In this document: in pieces, positions 25,035 to 32,988 of the stretch
Position numbering within the stretch: the stretch's first letter is position 1
Layout of the letters: each line of letters opens with the position of its first letter
Source: Arthrobacter sp. CAU 1506
GTDB lineage: Bacteria > Actinomycetota > Actinomycetes > Actinomycetales > Micrococcaceae
DNA length: 64,000 nucleotides
Reading direction: 5' to 3'
Assembly (NCBI RefSeq): GCF_005047635.1
Contig: NZ_SUKC01000008.1
Location: 1 to 64,000 of the forward strand
Made by a program: the position numbers and the translations under genes
The notes under the pieces: generated by a model
What the model saw: the letters and a program-made list of their open reading frames with translations, nothing else
Database searches by the model: none
What the model was told of the DNA's origin: nothing

Positions 25035-25078
25035 CCATTTCCCTCCGCGGCGCCTGTGGGTGTCCAATGGAGGGGTAC

Positions 25079-25164
25079 CCATCCAGAGCGGCCGAGAGAC
25101 CTGGCTTGTTGACGCCGCAGCAACCCCCTCCTTGTGAGGAAGGTGCTACCGCCAGGACCGATGG
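25079..25164 (+). promoter_or_regulatory. SAM-I (S-box) riboswitch upstream of the DszA/NtaA-like gene
   Basis: CCATCCAGAGCGGCCGAGAGACCTGGCTT, GACGCCGCAGCAACC, a short P3, GGTGCTACCGCCAGG and GATGG follow one another in S-box order. A hairpin (25205-25228) and a ribosome site AAAGGAG (25242-25248) lie between the aptamer and the gene and could form the expression platform. Confidence 0.94.
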
Positions 25165-25204
25165 AGAAGCTCGATCTCTCGTTGGTTCCTCAGGGCCACT
25201 GCAT

Positions 25205-25228
25205 GCCCGCCGGGGGACCGGCGCGGGC
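25205..25228 (+). terminator. Expression-platform hairpin after SAM-I aptamer
   Basis: GCCCGC/GCGGGC with an inner CGG/CCG closes on GGGA and is followed by TCTTCTC. It may act as a riboswitch-dependent terminator before the flavin monooxygenase gene. Confidence 0.5.
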
Positions 25229-25254
25229 TCTTCTCATCAGTAAAGGAGCCTGAC

Positions 25255-26670
25255 ATGACGGTCAACAGCGCACAGAACAATTCCCAGCGGCACATCCGCT
25301 TCAACGCTTTCGACATGAACTGCGTGGGCCACCAGTCGCCCGGACTCTGGCGCCACCCGCAGGACAAGTCCGCCAGCTACAACACCATCGGCTACTGGAC
25401 GCATCTGGCCAAGGTGCTGGAGAAGGGCCTGTTCGACGGCCTGTTCATTGCCGATGTGCTCGGTACTTACGACGTGTTCGGCTCGTCCAACGAGACGACG
25501 CTGCGGGCCGGCACGCAGGTCCCGGTGAACGATCCGTTCATGCTGGTCTCGGCCATGGCCGCGGTCACCGAGAACCTGGGCTTCGGCGTCACCGCCGGCA
25601 CAGCCTACGAGCACCCGTACCCGTTCGCCCGCCGGCTGGCCACGCTGGACCACCTGACCAACGGCCGCGTCGGCTGGAACGTGGTGACCGGCTACCTGCC
25701 TTCGGCCGCGCGCAACATGGGCCAGGAAGACCAACTGGAGCACGACGAGCGCTACAACCACGCCGATGAATACCTCGAAGTCATCTACAAGCTGCTTGAG
25801 GGCTCGTGGGAGGACGACGCCGTGGTCAAGGACGTGGAGACCGGCGTTTTCACCGACCCGGCAAAGGTGCACGAGATCCGGCACGAGGGCAAGTACTTCA
25901 AGGTGCCCGGGATCGCCATCACCGAGCCGAGCCCGCAGCGCACCCCGGTGATCTTCCAGGCCGGGGCCTCCAAGCGCGGCACCGAGTTCGCCGCCGAGAA
26001 CGCCGAGGCGGTGTTCGTCACCTGCCCCACCAAGGAAATGCTGGCCGCGGCGGTGAAGAAAATCCGCGACGCGGCCGAGGCCGCCGGCCGCGGCCGTTAC
26101 GACGTGCGCATCTACGCCATGCAGACCGTGGTGACCGGACCGGACAGCGCCACCGCCCAAGCCAAGTTCGAAGACTACAAGTCCTACGCGGACGTCAACG
26201 GCGCGCTGGCCCTGATCTCGGGCTGGATGGGCGTGGACCTGTCCACCTACGGTCCGGATGACGTGATCGGCGAGAACGTGAAGTCCAATGCCATCCAGTC
26301 CTCGGTGGAGACCTTCCAGAAGGCCTCCGGCGACAGCGGCAAGCCCTGGACCATCCGCCAGTTGGCCGAATGGGTCGGCGTCGGCGGCTTCGGTCCGATT
26401 ACGGTGGGCTCTGGCGAGGAGGTCGCCGCCAAGCTGGTGGACTGGGTCGAGGAAACCGACGTGGACGGTTTCAACCTGGCCTACGCCATCACCCCGGGCA
26501 CGTTCGAGGACGTCGTGGAATACGTGGTGCCGGAACTGCAGAAACTCGGCTCCTACCCCACCGAATACGCGCCGGGCACACTGCGCAACAAGCTCTTCGG
26601 CCGCGGCGACAAGCTGCCGGAGAACCACCGCGCGGCCGGCTTCCGGCTGCAGAACGCCCTGGTCGACTGA
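25255..26670 (+). CDS. DszA/NtaA/SnaA-family FMN-dependent monooxygenase
   Basis: This 471-residue luciferase-like monooxygenase belongs to the NtaA/SnaA/DszA/DmoA branch, whose members use FMNH2 and oxygen to open C-S, C-N or similar bonds. Landmarks are SPGLWRHP near residue 28, LFDGLFIADVLG near 62, LDHLTNGRVGWNVVTGYLPSAARNMG near 125, HEGKYFKVPG near 207 and PVIFQAGASKRGTEFAAENAEAVF near 230. ATG at 25255 follows AAAGGAG. It is monocistronic between a SAM-I riboswitch and a terminator. Pairing with two DszC-like enzymes next door suggests a stepwise oxidative desulfurisation route. An FMN reductase is not visible in this window. Confidence 0.88.
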   Translation: MTVNSAQNNSQRHIRFNAFDMNCVGHQSPGLWRHPQDKSASYNTIGYWTHLAKVLEKGLFDGLFIADVLGTYDVFGSSNETTLRAGTQVPVNDPFMLVSAMAAVTENLGFGVTAGTAYEHPYPFARRLATLDHLTNGRVGWNVVTGYLPSAARNMGQEDQLEHDERYNHADEYLEVIYKLLEGSWEDDAVVKDVETGVFTDPAKVHEIRHEGKYFKVPGIAITEPSPQRTPVIFQAGASKRGTEFAAENAEAVFVTCPTKEMLAAAVKKIRDAAEAAGRGRYDVRIYAMQTVVTGPDSATAQAKFEDYKSYADVNGALALISGWMGVDLSTYGPDDVIGENVKSNAIQSSVETFQKASGDSGKPWTIRQLAEWVGVGGFGPITVGSGEEVAAKLVDWVEETDVDGFNLAYAITPGTFEDVVEYVVPELQKLGSYPTEYAPGTLRNKLFGRGDKLPENHRAAGFRLQNALVD

Positions 26671-26701
26671 TCCGGGACAACAGCAACACCCTTTAGACAA
26701 C

Positions 26702-26742
26702 GACGGCGGTGCGCGGCTCCTGACGGGCGGCGCACCGCCGTC
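26702..26742 (+). terminator. Terminator after the DszA/NtaA-like gene
   Basis: GACGGCGGTGCGC pairs with GCGCACCGCCGTC 31 bases after the stop codon, immediately before the next riboswitch. Confidence 0.75.
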
Positions 26743-26749
26743 AGAAGAA

Positions 26750-26836
26750 CCATCCAGAGCGGCTGAGAGATCTGGCTCGATGACGCCGCAGCAACCCCGG
26801 CCTTTTGCCGCACGGTGCTAACGCCAGGACCGATGG
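26750..26836 (+). promoter_or_regulatory. SAM-I (S-box) riboswitch upstream of metNIQ
   Basis: CCATCCAGAGCGGCTGAGAGATCTGGCTCG, GACGCCGCAGCAACC, a short P3 loop, GGTGCTAACGCCAGG and GATGG follow S-box order. About 115 bases separate it from metN, and this leader encodes a ten-residue peptide that overlaps the metN start. Confidence 0.94.
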
Positions 26837-26923
26837 AGAACCCGGACAGGACCGGACCCGGCTGCGCCATGCCTGCGCGGCGTCATGGCCTGTGCCCGGG
26901 GCTCCCTGAACTTCAGGAGCAGC

Positions 26924-26956
26924 ATGACACGATACGCCGCAGGCGGTACGCAATGA
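26924..26956 (+). CDS. Ten-residue leader peptide overlapping metN
   Basis: An ATG at 26924, preceded by AGGAG four bases upstream, opens a frame reading MTRYAAGGTQ whose TGA overlaps the metN ATG (ATGA). metN itself has no good ribosome site, so metN translation may depend on ribosomes finishing this peptide. The peptide has no methionine run and is therefore not a classical attenuator. Translation is not proven. Confidence 0.5.
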   Translation: MTRYAAGGTQ

Positions 26957-28032
26957 TTGAAATCCGCAATCTGCACAAGAGCTACAGCACCGGCCAGGGG
27001 ACGGTCGAGGTGCTCAAGGGCATCGACCTGACCATCGAACAAGGGGCGATTACCGCCGTCGTCGGCCCGTCCGGGGCCGGCAAGACCACCCTCTCCCACT
27101 GCATTTCCCTGTTGGAGAAACCGACCTCCGGCCAGGTGCTGGTGGACGGCCGGAACCTGTCCGCCCTGTCCGGCCAGGCGCTGCGCAGCGAACGCCGCGC
27201 GATCGGCACCATCTTCCAGCATTCGGCGCTGCTGCGCCGGATGACGGTGGCCGAAAACGTGGCGCTCCCGCTGCGCAACCTCGGCGTGGTGCATCGCGAG
27301 ATGGAGGACCGGGTGGCCGAACTGCTGGACCGGGTGGGCCTGCTGCACAAGGCCAACGCCTACCCGGGTCAGCTCTCCGGCGGCCAGAAGCAGCGGGTGG
27401 GCATCGCCCGGGCGCTGGCGCTGCGGCCGCGGATCCTGCTCTCCGACGAATCCACGTCCGGTCTGGACCCGGAGTCCACGCAGCAGATCCTGGACCTGCT
27501 GGATGACGTGCGCACCGAGCTGGGACTGTCCGTCATCCTGATCACGCACGAAATGGACGTGGTGCGCCACGTCGCCGACCAAGTGGCCGTGCTGGCCAAC
27601 GGGCGGGTTTCCGAGTACGGGCCGATCGGCGCACTGGTGGCGGATCCTCAGTCTGGCGCGGGCCGCCAACTGCTGCCCGTGCGGGCCCTGCCGTTACCGG
27701 CCGGCTTCGACTACGCACTGTCCGTCTCCTACCGGCACGGGCCGGTGGACCCGGAGTGGCTCACCCGCCTGTCCACAGGCCTCGGCGTCCGCGTGGCGCT
27801 GCTGGGCGGTTCGGTGGAAGCACACGGTGAGGCGGTGCTCGGCCGTGCTGAAATCGGCGTGGCCGGCCGCCCGGAGGCGGAGGTACGCAGCTATCTGGAG
27901 CAGCTGGGCCTGGTCGCGGATCCGCGCGATCCAGTCTCCACCGCGGCCGCCGCCTCCACCCGGACCGCGACTGCACCGCCGTCGGAGGGTGCCGAACGTG
28001 AAGCCAACGAGAAGATCGGGGTGCGCGCATGA
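26953..28032 (+). CDS. metN: Methionine ABC transporter ATP-binding protein
   Basis: This 359-residue ATPase has Walker A GPSGAGKTT near residue 38, the Q-loop FQHSALLRRMTV, signature SGGQKQRVGIARAL near 140, a Walker B LLSDESTSGLDPEST and switch HEMDVV. The C-terminal 90 residues fit the NIL domain, which binds methionine and inhibits transport when the cell is replete. The ATG at 26953 begins the conserved IEIRNLHKSY; the frame is open upstream but crosses the riboswitch. A four-base overlap couples it to metI. Confidence 0.92.
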   Translation: MIEIRNLHKSYSTGQGTVEVLKGIDLTIEQGAITAVVGPSGAGKTTLSHCISLLEKPTSGQVLVDGRNLSALSGQALRSERRAIGTIFQHSALLRRMTVAENVALPLRNLGVVHREMEDRVAELLDRVGLLHKANAYPGQLSGGQKQRVGIARALALRPRILLSDESTSGLDPESTQQILDLLDDVRTELGLSVILITHEMDVVRHVADQVAVLANGRVSEYGPIGALVADPQSGAGRQLLPVRALPLPAGFDYALSVSYRHGPVDPEWLTRLSTGLGVRVALLGGSVEAHGEAVLGRAEIGVAGRPEAEVRSYLEQLGLVADPRDPVSTAAAASTRTATAPPSEGAEREANEKIGVRA

Positions 28033-28721
28033 GGCCCACCGAAACCGCCGCCGTCGGGCTGGACACGCCCTGGGCCGACCTGCCCGCGCTGCTGCTGCCC
28101 GCCTACGGCGAGACCTGGGCGATGGTCGGCATGGTGATGGCACTGGTGATTCTGGTCGGCGGAGCCACCGGTGTGCTGCTGTACAACACTGACAGCCGCG
28201 GACTGTTTCCACGGCCGCGCCTGCACGGTGTGGTCAGCTGGCTGGTCAACATGGGGCGCTCCTTGCCGTTCCTGGTGCTGATGGCCGCGATCATCCCGCT
28301 GACCAAGTGGGTCACCGGAACCACCATTGGCATCGCAGCCGCCGTGGTCCCGATGACGCTGGCCGGCATTCCGTTCTTCGCCCGGCTGGTGCAGAACGCG
28401 CTGAACGACCTGCCGCGCGAAAACATGGCCGTGGGCCTGGTCACCGGCAGTTCCACCGGGCAGATCATCCGGCAGACCCAGCTGCGCGAGGCGCTGCCCG
28501 GCCTGACCTCGGCGATCACGCTGAACACCATCTCGATGATCGAATACTCGGCCATCGCGGGAACCATTGGCGCCGGCGGCATCGGCTATCTGGCCGTCAC
28601 GTACGGCTACCAGCGGTTCGACACTCACGTGATGGCCGCAACCATCGTTGTCCTCATCATCACGGTCCAGCTGGTGCAGTTCGCCGGCGACCGCATTTCC
28701 CGCGCACTGCTGCGCCCCTAG
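28029..28721 (+). CDS. metI: Methionine ABC transporter permease
   Basis: This 230-residue membrane permease has five hydrophobic segments and the MetI signature: NMGRSLPFLVLMAAIIPLTK near residue 73, PMTLAGIPFFARLVQNAL, and the terminal EYSAIAGTIGAGGIGYLAVTYGYQRF. It overlaps metN by four bases and precedes metQ by 24 bases. Together the three import methionine (D- and L-forms in characterised systems). Confidence 0.93.
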   Translation: MRPTETAAVGLDTPWADLPALLLPAYGETWAMVGMVMALVILVGGATGVLLYNTDSRGLFPRPRLHGVVSWLVNMGRSLPFLVLMAAIIPLTKWVTGTTIGIAAAVVPMTLAGIPFFARLVQNALNDLPRENMAVGLVTGSSTGQIIRQTQLREALPGLTSAITLNTISMIEYSAIAGTIGAGGIGYLAVTYGYQRFDTHVMAATIVVLIITVQLVQFAGDRISRALLRP

Positions 28722-28745
28722 CCGAAGAAACCAGGAGCACGACAC

Positions 28746-29669
28746 ATGAGCACACCGTCCACCGGGTCTGGTCACGACCACGGTTTCACCCTGCGCAAGC
28801 AGTCCACCTCCCTGCCGTGGAGTATCGCGGCGATCGCCGCCGTCGTCGCCTTGGTCCTGGGATTGTTGCTGGTGCAGCAGCAGTCCCGGCCGGCCACGGC
28901 CGCTGCCGACGGGGGCGAGGTCACGTCCCCATTGAAGGTCCACTTCGAACCGGCGATGGCCGGCGAGGAGAAAATCCTGGAGTTCGTCGCCGAGGAGATC
29001 GCACCGGACTACGGTGTGGAGATCGAGGCAGTGGGCCTGCAGGATCCTGTCCAGGCCAACCGCGCCGTGGCCGAGGGCCAATTCCACGGCACCATCTTCG
29101 AGCACCAGTGGTACATGCAGCAGTCGGCCGAAGCCAGCGGCGTGGAACTGACGCCCACCGTGGAGCTGTTCCAGTGGGGCTTCGGGCTGTATTCCACGCG
29201 CTACGAGTCGGTGGAGAGCCTGCCGCGCGGCGCCGTCCTGCTGCTGCCGAACGACGCGGCCAACCAGGGCCAGGCGCTGTGGCTGCTGCAGCGCGAGGGG
29301 CTGCTGGAACTGGATCCCGCGGTCGAGCCACGTACCGCGAAGATCCGCGACGTCACCGGCAACCCGCGGGGCTTCACACTGAAGGAAGCCGACCTGCTGG
29401 CGATGCCGCGCATGCTCGATTCGGTTGACGCGGCCATCGGGTACGTCTCCCAGTTCGACGCCGGAAAGATCGGCCGCGACAAGGGCATCCTGTTCCCGGC
29501 GGCACCCAAGACGTTCGCCTCCCGCCTGGTGATCGGGACCCAGTTCAAGGACACTGCCGAGAGCAAGAAGCTGATCGAGATCTTCTCCGATTCGCGGCTC
29601 AAGGAATACCTCAGCACCACAGAGGATCCACTGGTCAAGGACGTGCTGACTCCGGTGTCGGCGGAGTAA
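28746..29669 (+). CDS. metQ: Methionine ABC transporter substrate-binding protein, membrane-anchored
   Basis: This 307-residue protein belongs to the MetQ/NlpA family (LKVHFEPAMAGEEKILEFVAEEIAPDYGV, FEHQWYMQQSAE, LPNDAANQGQALWLLQ, NPRGFTLKEADLLAMPRML). Unlike most MetQ proteins it shows no lipobox cysteine. A single hydrophobic segment at residues 25-45 after a polar start suggests a membrane anchor instead. ATG at 28746 follows CAGGAG. It completes the SAM-I-controlled metNIQ unit. Confidence 0.9.
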   Translation: MSTPSTGSGHDHGFTLRKQSTSLPWSIAAIAAVVALVLGLLLVQQQSRPATAAADGGEVTSPLKVHFEPAMAGEEKILEFVAEEIAPDYGVEIEAVGLQDPVQANRAVAEGQFHGTIFEHQWYMQQSAEASGVELTPTVELFQWGFGLYSTRYESVESLPRGAVLLLPNDAANQGQALWLLQREGLLELDPAVEPRTAKIRDVTGNPRGFTLKEADLLAMPRMLDSVDAAIGYVSQFDAGKIGRDKGILFPAAPKTFASRLVIGTQFKDTAESKKLIEIFSDSRLKEYLSTTEDPLVKDVLTPVSAE

Positions 29670-29775
29670 CCGGCGGCTGGTGGGCGCGCCGCGGTGCGCG
29701 TCGGGCCTAGACCGCGCGGGACGGCCCTGCGGCGGCCGTCGGCTCGGTGACCGCCCGCCCGCCGCGGGGCCGCTC

Positions 29776-29807
29776 CGGGCGCGCTACATCTTCGCGTAGC
29801 GCGCCCG
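29776..29807 (-). terminator. Hairpin overlapping the DUF1206 gene stop
   Basis: CGGGCGCGCTAC pairs with GTAGCGCGCCCG around an eight-base loop; the left arm contains the stop codon of the DUF1206 gene. It could terminate that gene and also the metNIQ transcript from the other side. Confidence 0.6.
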
Positions 29808-30623
29808 GGCACCCAGATAGAGCCCGTAACAGATCAGCCCGACGGCCACCACGGCCAAAGCCGCCGGCCCCAACGGCTGCTCGCGCAGCGCCTTGAGCGC
29901 GCCGTCCAGACCCTTCACGTCCTGCGGGTCGTTCTGCAGGGCGGCGACCGCCAGCAACAGTCCGAGCACGAACAAGGCCAGACCCTTGCCGACAAAACCG
30001 ACGATGCCCACCCAGGTCACGGCGGTGCGGACTGCGCCGCGGGGGAGCGGTTTGAGGTCTTTGAAGAAGTTCCGGAACAGGCCTTTGACCACGTAGTAGA
30101 TGCCGGCTCCGATGATCACCGCGCCGATCAGGAACAGCACCACGGCGCCGCCCGGCCACTGCATCAGCTTGATACTGGCATCCTGCGATTTCTCGCTGCT
30201 GTCGCTGCCGGAGCCCAGGGCAAAGCTGCCGAAGGTCACCGCGATGGCTCCGTACACGATGGCCAGGCCCACGGCCTTCGCCCGGTAGCCCCACTTTTTC
30301 TTCGGCTCCAGGTTGCGGCCGCCGAACACCGCGTCGCTGACCTGCCACAGCGCCAGCGCCCCAGCGCCCAGCATGCCCGCCCAGAGCAGGAAGAGTCCGC
30401 CCGGGTTCTGCGCCAGGCTGGAGGCTGCTCCGGACTGGTCCGCCTCGCCACCTCCGCCAAAGGCCAGCCGCAGCGCGATGGCGCCGATCAGCAGGTGCAG
30501 CAGCCCGCTGGCCGCATATCCGGTGCGCGCCACCCACTCGAAGGTCTTCGAATCGGCGGCCTTCTCGGTCTTGTCCACGGCCTTGCCGGCCGCCCGCTTG
30601 GCTTCCCTGCCGGTGTCTGCCAT
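29784..30623 (-). CDS. DUF1206 membrane protein
   Basis: This 279-residue protein has six hydrophobic segments arranged as three similar pairs, each pair beginning with an aromatic-glycine motif (WVARTGYAASGLLHLLIGAIAL, GYRAKAVGLAIVYGAIAVTF, WVGIVGFVGKGLALFVLGLLL). This triplicated arrangement is the DUF1206 pattern. Function is unknown. The start at 30623 follows GAGGAGAA. It is transcribed toward metQ and stands alone. Confidence 0.85.
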   Translation of the reverse strand: MADTGREAKRAAGKAVDKTEKAADSKTFEWVARTGYAASGLLHLLIGAIALRLAFGGGGEADQSGAASSLAQNPGGLFLLWAGMLGAGALALWQVSDAVFGGRNLEPKKKWGYRAKAVGLAIVYGAIAVTFGSFALGSGSDSSEKSQDASIKLMQWPGGAVVLFLIGAVIIGAGIYYVVKGLFRNFFKDLKPLPRGAVRTAVTWVGIVGFVGKGLALFVLGLLLAVAALQNDPQDVKGLDGALKALREQPLGPAALAVVAVGLICYGLYLGARARYAKM

Positions 30624-30971
30624 GGTTCTCCTCTCCTGGGCCGGCCCTGCCCGGCGCCTTGTGCCGCCCCTGAGGACCTGGCACCGGCGCGCAGGAACCG
30701 CCGTTGTTCCCCGTGAAACATCCGTGAAACCATCCTGCCACCGAAGTCATCGCTGCGCACCGGGGCGTGGACAGGCTGGGGCGGGTCCGGCCGGAGCGTT
30801 GCCGCCGCTCCCGCCCGGCGGATCCCTGACCACCAGCCCAAGCCCGGCGTCCTCAGCGGGAATAGCGCGGGCGGATTCCTGACCACCGACTCAAACCCAG
30901 GGCAGGCCCTCGGCGAATCAAGATCTGCACCGCCCGTGACCCGATCGGCGGGTAGCAGTAGGCTCGTGGCT
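30624..30971. other. Gene-free gap with a short imperfect repeat
   Basis: This 348-base gap between the divergent DUF1206 and YjbR genes holds no convincing reading frame. GCGGATCCCTGACCACCAGC near 30817 recurs as GCGGATTCCTGACCACCGAC near 30871, 54 bases on. A leaderless-type -10 box for the rightward gene closes the region. Confidence 0.5.
30959..30964 (+). promoter_or_regulatory. -10 box for leaderless MmcQ/YjbR mRNA
   Basis: TAGGCT is followed by seven bases and the ATG at 30972, with no ribosome site. Confidence 0.5.
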
Positions 30972-31376
30972 ATGGACGCGACCGCGCTGCGTGAATTCTG
31001 CCTCTCCCTGCCCGGGGCGTTCGAAGACTTTCCGTTCGGCCCGGAGGCATCGGTGTTCAAGGTCCGTGCGCCAGGGCGGGCCGCCAAAATGTTCGCGTTG
31101 TCGGACCTTCAGGCGCCGCGGCTGAGCATCAGCCTCAAGTGCGAACCGGCGCTCGCCCAGCAGTTGCGCACGGCGCACCCGGAGATCACCGGCGCGTATC
31201 ACATGAACAAAACGCACTGGAATGGTGTGCGCTGCGACGGCGCGTTGCCCGACGAGATGCTGCGCGACATGATCGAGGACTCGTACGACCTGGTAGTGGC
31301 GTCGCTGCCGCGGCGGGACCGCGAGTCGCTCGGCTGGATGGGGCTCGCCCGCGGCGACGACGTGCGGCAGGGCTGA
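30972..31376 (+). CDS. MmcQ/YjbR family protein
   Basis: This 134-residue protein matches the MmcQ/YjbR family (LREFCLSLPGAFEDFPFGPEASVFKV at the start, KCEPALAQQLRTAHPEITGAYHMNKTHWNGV in the middle, DMIEDSYDLVVASLPRR at the end). The fold resembles a CyaY-like DNA-binding domain, but the biological role is unsettled. It precedes a DUF1990 gene by three bases and probably forms an operon with it. Start supported by a TAGGCT box seven bases upstream. Confidence 0.85.
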   Translation: MDATALREFCLSLPGAFEDFPFGPEASVFKVRAPGRAAKMFALSDLQAPRLSISLKCEPALAQQLRTAHPEITGAYHMNKTHWNGVRCDGALPDEMLRDMIEDSYDLVVASLPRRDRESLGWMGLARGDDVRQG

Positions 31377-31379
31377 GCG

Positions 31380-31922
31380 GTGAAAGCCAAGGATCTGAGT
31401 GCAGCCTCGCTGACGTACGACGACGTGGGGCTGAGCCGGGAGCGCAGCACCCCGCCGGGGTTTCGGACCACCGAAGTGCGTACCGCCGTGGGCGTTGGGG
31501 AGGACGCCTTCCGTCGGCTGGCCGAGGGACTGATGGGTTGGGAGCTGCACCGGCTGGCTGGTTTGCGGATCGATGCTGCCAAGCCTGCGGCCTCCGAAGG
31601 AGTGGACGTGGTGTCCGGATTCGGTGTCGGGCCGCTGCGGCTGTCCGCACCCTGCCGGGTGGTGTGGACGGAGCGGACCTCCACCCGGACAGGTTTTGGC
31701 TATGGCACGCTGCCGGGGCATCCAGAGTCAGGCGAGGAGGGCTTTGTGGCGTCGCTGCAGGAGAACGGGCTGGTGGTCTTCGATTTGTTTGCCTTCAGCC
31801 GGCACTCCAACTGGTTTTACCGGGCAGGCGGCCCGGTGGCAGAAGCGGCCCAGCGGCTGGTGACCCGGCGCTACATTGCCGCTGCCAAAGCACTGGCCGG
31901 CGGTCTGGCCGGCTGCACTTGA
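31380..31922 (+). CDS. DUF1990 family protein
   Basis: This 180-residue protein shows the DUF1990 pattern: LTYDDVGLSRE near the start, AFRRLAEGLMGWELHRLAGL, GFGVGPLRLSAPCRVVWTERTSTRTGFGYGTLPGHPESGEEGF and a C-terminal FSRHSNWFYRAGGPVAEAAQRLVTRRYIAAA. The fold is predicted to be START/SRPBCC-like; function unknown. It starts with GTG at 31380, three bases after the YjbR gene, so the two are probably co-translated. A family A hairpin follows. Confidence 0.85.
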   Translation: MKAKDLSAASLTYDDVGLSRERSTPPGFRTTEVRTAVGVGEDAFRRLAEGLMGWELHRLAGLRIDAAKPAASEGVDVVSGFGVGPLRLSAPCRVVWTERTSTRTGFGYGTLPGHPESGEEGFVASLQENGLVVFDLFAFSRHSNWFYRAGGPVAEAAQRLVTRRYIAAAKALAGGLAGCT

Positions 31923-31929
31923 CACCGGG

Positions 31930-31990
31930 AACGACTGTACCGATATGGCCCCTTCCTCGCCGCTGAGTGGGCCCGATCGGTACAGTCGTT
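31930..31990. terminator. Dispersed long hairpin, family A copy 2
   Basis: AACGACTGTACCGAT pairs perfectly with ATCGGTACAGTCGTT, and an inner GGCCC/GGGCC stem continues it. It lies eight bases after the DUF1990 stop codon. Related copies are at 18983-19037 and 58213-58267. Confidence 0.8.
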
Positions 31991-32089
31991 GTCGTGGAAG
32001 GTGCCACCGGCGGGGGCGACGTCCTGCCGCGCTCACCCCGCCGGCGCATGACAGGATTGAAGGACACCCAAGAGAAAGGCTGAATCCGC

Positions 32090-32410
32090 GTGATTTTCAT
32101 TGTGGTCAAGTTCAAGGTCAAGGACGAGCACGCCGAAAACTTCCCCGAGCTGGTGCGGGAGTTCACCGAAGCTACCCGCGCCGAGCCGGGCAACTTGTGG
32201 TTCGACTGGTCGCGCAGCGTGGAGGACCCGAACGAGTACGTCCTGGTGGAAGCCTTCAAGGATGACGCCGCCGAAGCGCATGTGAAGAGCGATCACTTCA
32301 AGAAGGCCATGCAGGAGCAGCCGCAGTATCTGCAGGAGACTCCGCGTATCATCAGCCGCCAGATTGACGGCGAGGGCTGGGACCAGATGGGCGAAATGAC
32401 CGTCGCCTAG
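32090..32410 (+). CDS. Antibiotic biosynthesis monooxygenase (ABM) domain protein
   Basis: This 106-residue protein is a single ABM ferredoxin-like domain: FIVVKFKVKDEHAENFPELVREFTEATRAEPGNLWFDWSRS, then EYVLVEAFKDDAAEAHVKSDHFKKAM. Such proteins (YgiN-like) act as quinol monooxygenases or heme-degrading enzymes; which applies is not clear. It starts with GTG at 32090 after GAGAAAGG and stands alone. Confidence 0.82.
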   Translation: MIFIVVKFKVKDEHAENFPELVREFTEATRAEPGNLWFDWSRSVEDPNEYVLVEAFKDDAAEAHVKSDHFKKAMQEQPQYLQETPRIISRQIDGEGWDQMGEMTVA

Positions 32411-32489
32411 CAGTCTTGCCGTGGATGGGGCAGGCGCCATCTGCCCCATCCTGGTCTAGGCAGGCGGCTCCTGCCGCCGCGGGCCGCGG

Positions 32490-32495
32490 TAGGGT
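32490..32495 (+). promoter_or_regulatory. -10 box for leaderless phosphotransferase remnant
   Basis: TAGGGT is followed by seven bases and the ATG at 32503; no Shine-Dalgarno is present. Confidence 0.45.
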
Positions 32496-32502
32496 ATGGC
32501 CC

Positions 32503-32988
32503 ATGAACGACGGCGAGGTCCTGGCCGGCGGTGTCGCCAACGCCGGAGCGATCATCAGGATTGGCGATGAGGTTCGTCGACCTGCCTCGGCCCAGACGGA
32601 ACTGGTTTTCAGCCTGCTCGAACATGCCAGGTCCAACGGCTTCACCGGTGTTCCGGAACCACTGGGGATTGATGAGCAGGGCAGGGAGCGGCTGCGCTAT
32701 ATTCCCGGAGACGTGGCCATTCCGCCGTTTCCGAAGTGGTCGCTTTCGCCCGGGCTGCTGGCGTCGGTGTCCCGTCTGCTGCGGGCATTCCACGACGCCG
32801 TGGCTGACTTCGTCCCGCCTGCCAACGCCGTCTGGAACACCGAGTTGGCACACCCCGACGGCGGGAGAATCGTCGGTCACAACGATGTGTGCCGACGGCC
32901 GCCGACAAGGCCACTGTCGCCGTCGTTGGTTAGCCGGCGGCGGTCCGCTCCGTGGAGCCGCGCACAATCAGCGAGCTTTCCAAGGTGA
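32503..32988 (+). pseudogene. Aminoglycoside/choline phosphotransferase family, C-terminally truncated
   Basis: The first 128 residues match the N-lobe of a phosphotransferase (APH) protein: GGVANAGAIIRIGDEVRRPA, LLEHARSNGFTGVPEPLGIDEQGRERLRYIPGDV, and the start of the catalytic loop, IVGHNDVC. The family then needs the rest of this loop and the metal-binding IDFD motif. Here similarity stops at about 32886 and the frame continues as unrelated Arg/Pro-rich sequence to 32988, running into the convergent LacI gene. The catalytic half is missing, so I call it a remnant. The promoter-like box upstream is still present. Confidence 0.7.
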
